A stretch of 13,672 bases of DNA. Origin: Methanomicrobiales archaeon. Lineage in GTDB: Archaea; Halobacteriota; Methanomicrobia; Methanomicrobiales; Methanoculleaceae. The translations under genes were made by a program, and so were the position numbers. The notes under the pieces were generated by a model. The model searched no databases and was not told the origin of the DNA. It saw only the letters and a program-made list of their open reading frames with translations. The stretch is from positions 1 through 13,672 of the forward strand of contig JAAZGM010000290.1 of the NCBI GenBank assembly GCA_012511245.1, given 5' to 3'. Below, piece by piece: positions 13,438 through 13,672 of the stretch (position 1 is the first letter of the stretch; each line of letters opens with the position of its first letter).

Positions 13438-13560
13438 GTGACTGCTCCCCCGATTGAAATCGGGGGCATCCAGGGCATTTCAGCCCAGAGACTGCAGCCC
13501 CAATCTCATAATATTGATCGCCGCGTTCTGGTCGCGGTCCATCATCAGCCCACAATGGGG
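13438..13560 (-). ncRNA. Probable omega-RNA (reRNA) region of TnpB
   Basis: TnpB nucleases use an RNA made from the 3' end of tnpB through the right end of the element, with the guide copied from the flanking DNA. Here that would cover the last codons of tnpB, the spacer and the hairpin at 13447-13466, with the guide from 13437 downward on the minus strand. The 5' limit is a guess; the call rests on position and the hairpin. Confidence 0.35.
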
Positions 13561-13672
13561 ACATATATGGACTCGATCAGAGAGGGTCTTTTTGACGATC
13601 ATACCACATCCGGAACATCGCTGTGACGTGTTTCTGGGGTTCACCCGAATCACCTGAGAGCCAGCCTCTTCC
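13480..13672 (-). CDS. tnpB: TnpB RNA-guided nuclease, C-terminal part only
   Basis: The last 63 residues of an IS1341-type TnpB; the rest lies beyond the window. Visible are VIRVNPRNTSQRCSGCG, a C4 zinc ribbon (CSGC and CPHC pairs) inserted before the last RuvC motif, and LMMDRDQNAAINIMRLGLQS, where DRDQNAA holds the RuvC-III aspartate. These are the most conserved features of the family and leave little doubt. TnpB is the RNA-guided DNA nuclease that helps IS200/IS605-group elements persist, and the ancestor of Cas12. The retained part is intact; whether the RuvC-I and II residues are present, and whether a TnpA lies beside it, cannot be seen. Confidence 0.92.
   Translation of the reverse strand, partial: EEAGSQVIRVNPRNTSQRCSGCGMIVKKTLSDRVHICPHCGLMMDRDQNAAINIMRLGLQSLG

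Larger units (their letters stand above)
13438..13672 (-). mobile_element. IS200/IS605-group (IS1341-type) element, right-end part
   Basis: The element enters from the right edge and ends about 13438. It contains the 3' part of tnpB, then a right-end stem-loop: CCCCCGAT (13447-13454), loop TGAA, ATCGGGGG (13459-13466), followed on the minus strand by AGCAGTCAC. A subterminal hairpin shortly after the tnpB stop is the expected right end of this group. The exact end is inferred. Confidence 0.65.

Noticed and set aside
13152..13478. A 108-codon minus-strand frame beside tnpB
   Set aside because: It overlaps the element end, the hairpin and the 3' end of the radical SAM gene, and has no ribosome site or family resemblance.
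1..13672. CRISPR array, tRNA or rRNA genes
   Set aside because: No regularly spaced repeats, cloverleaf with CCA-like arms, or conserved rRNA motifs were seen on either strand.

Overview
The window looks like a chromosomal accessory stretch of a GC-rich euryarchaeon, most likely a hydrogenotrophic methanogen of the Methanomicrobiales (Methanoculleus-like). The pointers are archaeal TATA boxes at archaeal distances from starts, near-leaderless genes beside genes with strong GGAGG sites, archaeal-type ATPases of the ATPase_2 and AAA_14/DUF4143 kinds, HicBA and RelE-type modules, and IS5 and IS1341-type (TnpB) elements. The taxon is an inference; no marker gene is present.

Layout. 1-419 (-): a small toxin-antitoxin pair, with the RelE/ParE-like toxin cut by the window edge. 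687-2328 (-): a two-gene metabolic operon of an acetoacetate decarboxylase-family protein followed by an SDR oxidoreductase. 2329-2654: a divergent promoter region. 2655-3913 (+): two translationally coupled paralogous six-helix membrane proteins. 4009-4302 (-): a small cysteine-containing protein of unknown function. 4409-4971 (-): a membrane-anchored Cache-like sensor protein broken by a stop codon and a frameshift, followed by a terminator. 5111-9357 (-): three ATPases, namely a free-standing AAA_14/DUF4143 protein and an overlapping pair (an ATPase_2-like protein and an ATPase with a winged helix). The pair's promoter carries two near-identical 12-bp palindromes 16 bp apart, and its first gene is frameshifted inside Walker A. 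9531-9857 (-): a decayed glyoxalase/VOC gene. 10079-10530 (+): a hicB-hicA module. 10593-11628: an intact-looking IS5-family element. 11683-13194 (+): a B12-binding-type radical SAM protein. 13438-13672 (-): the 3' end of an IS1341-type tnpB with its right-end hairpin and probable omega-RNA region.

Together this reads as an ordinary metabolic/membrane segment (687-3913) next to a mobile, decaying region (4.4 kb onward) rich in ATPases, toxin-antitoxin genes, transposons and broken genes. The best candidate for an undescribed system is the self-overlapping ATPase pair at 8.2-9.4 kb with its palindromic promoter. Second are the ADC-SDR operon and the tandem membrane pair that share a divergent promoter region. 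Three of the gene breaks lie in or beside C/G runs, so some could be sequence errors rather than real pseudogenes.
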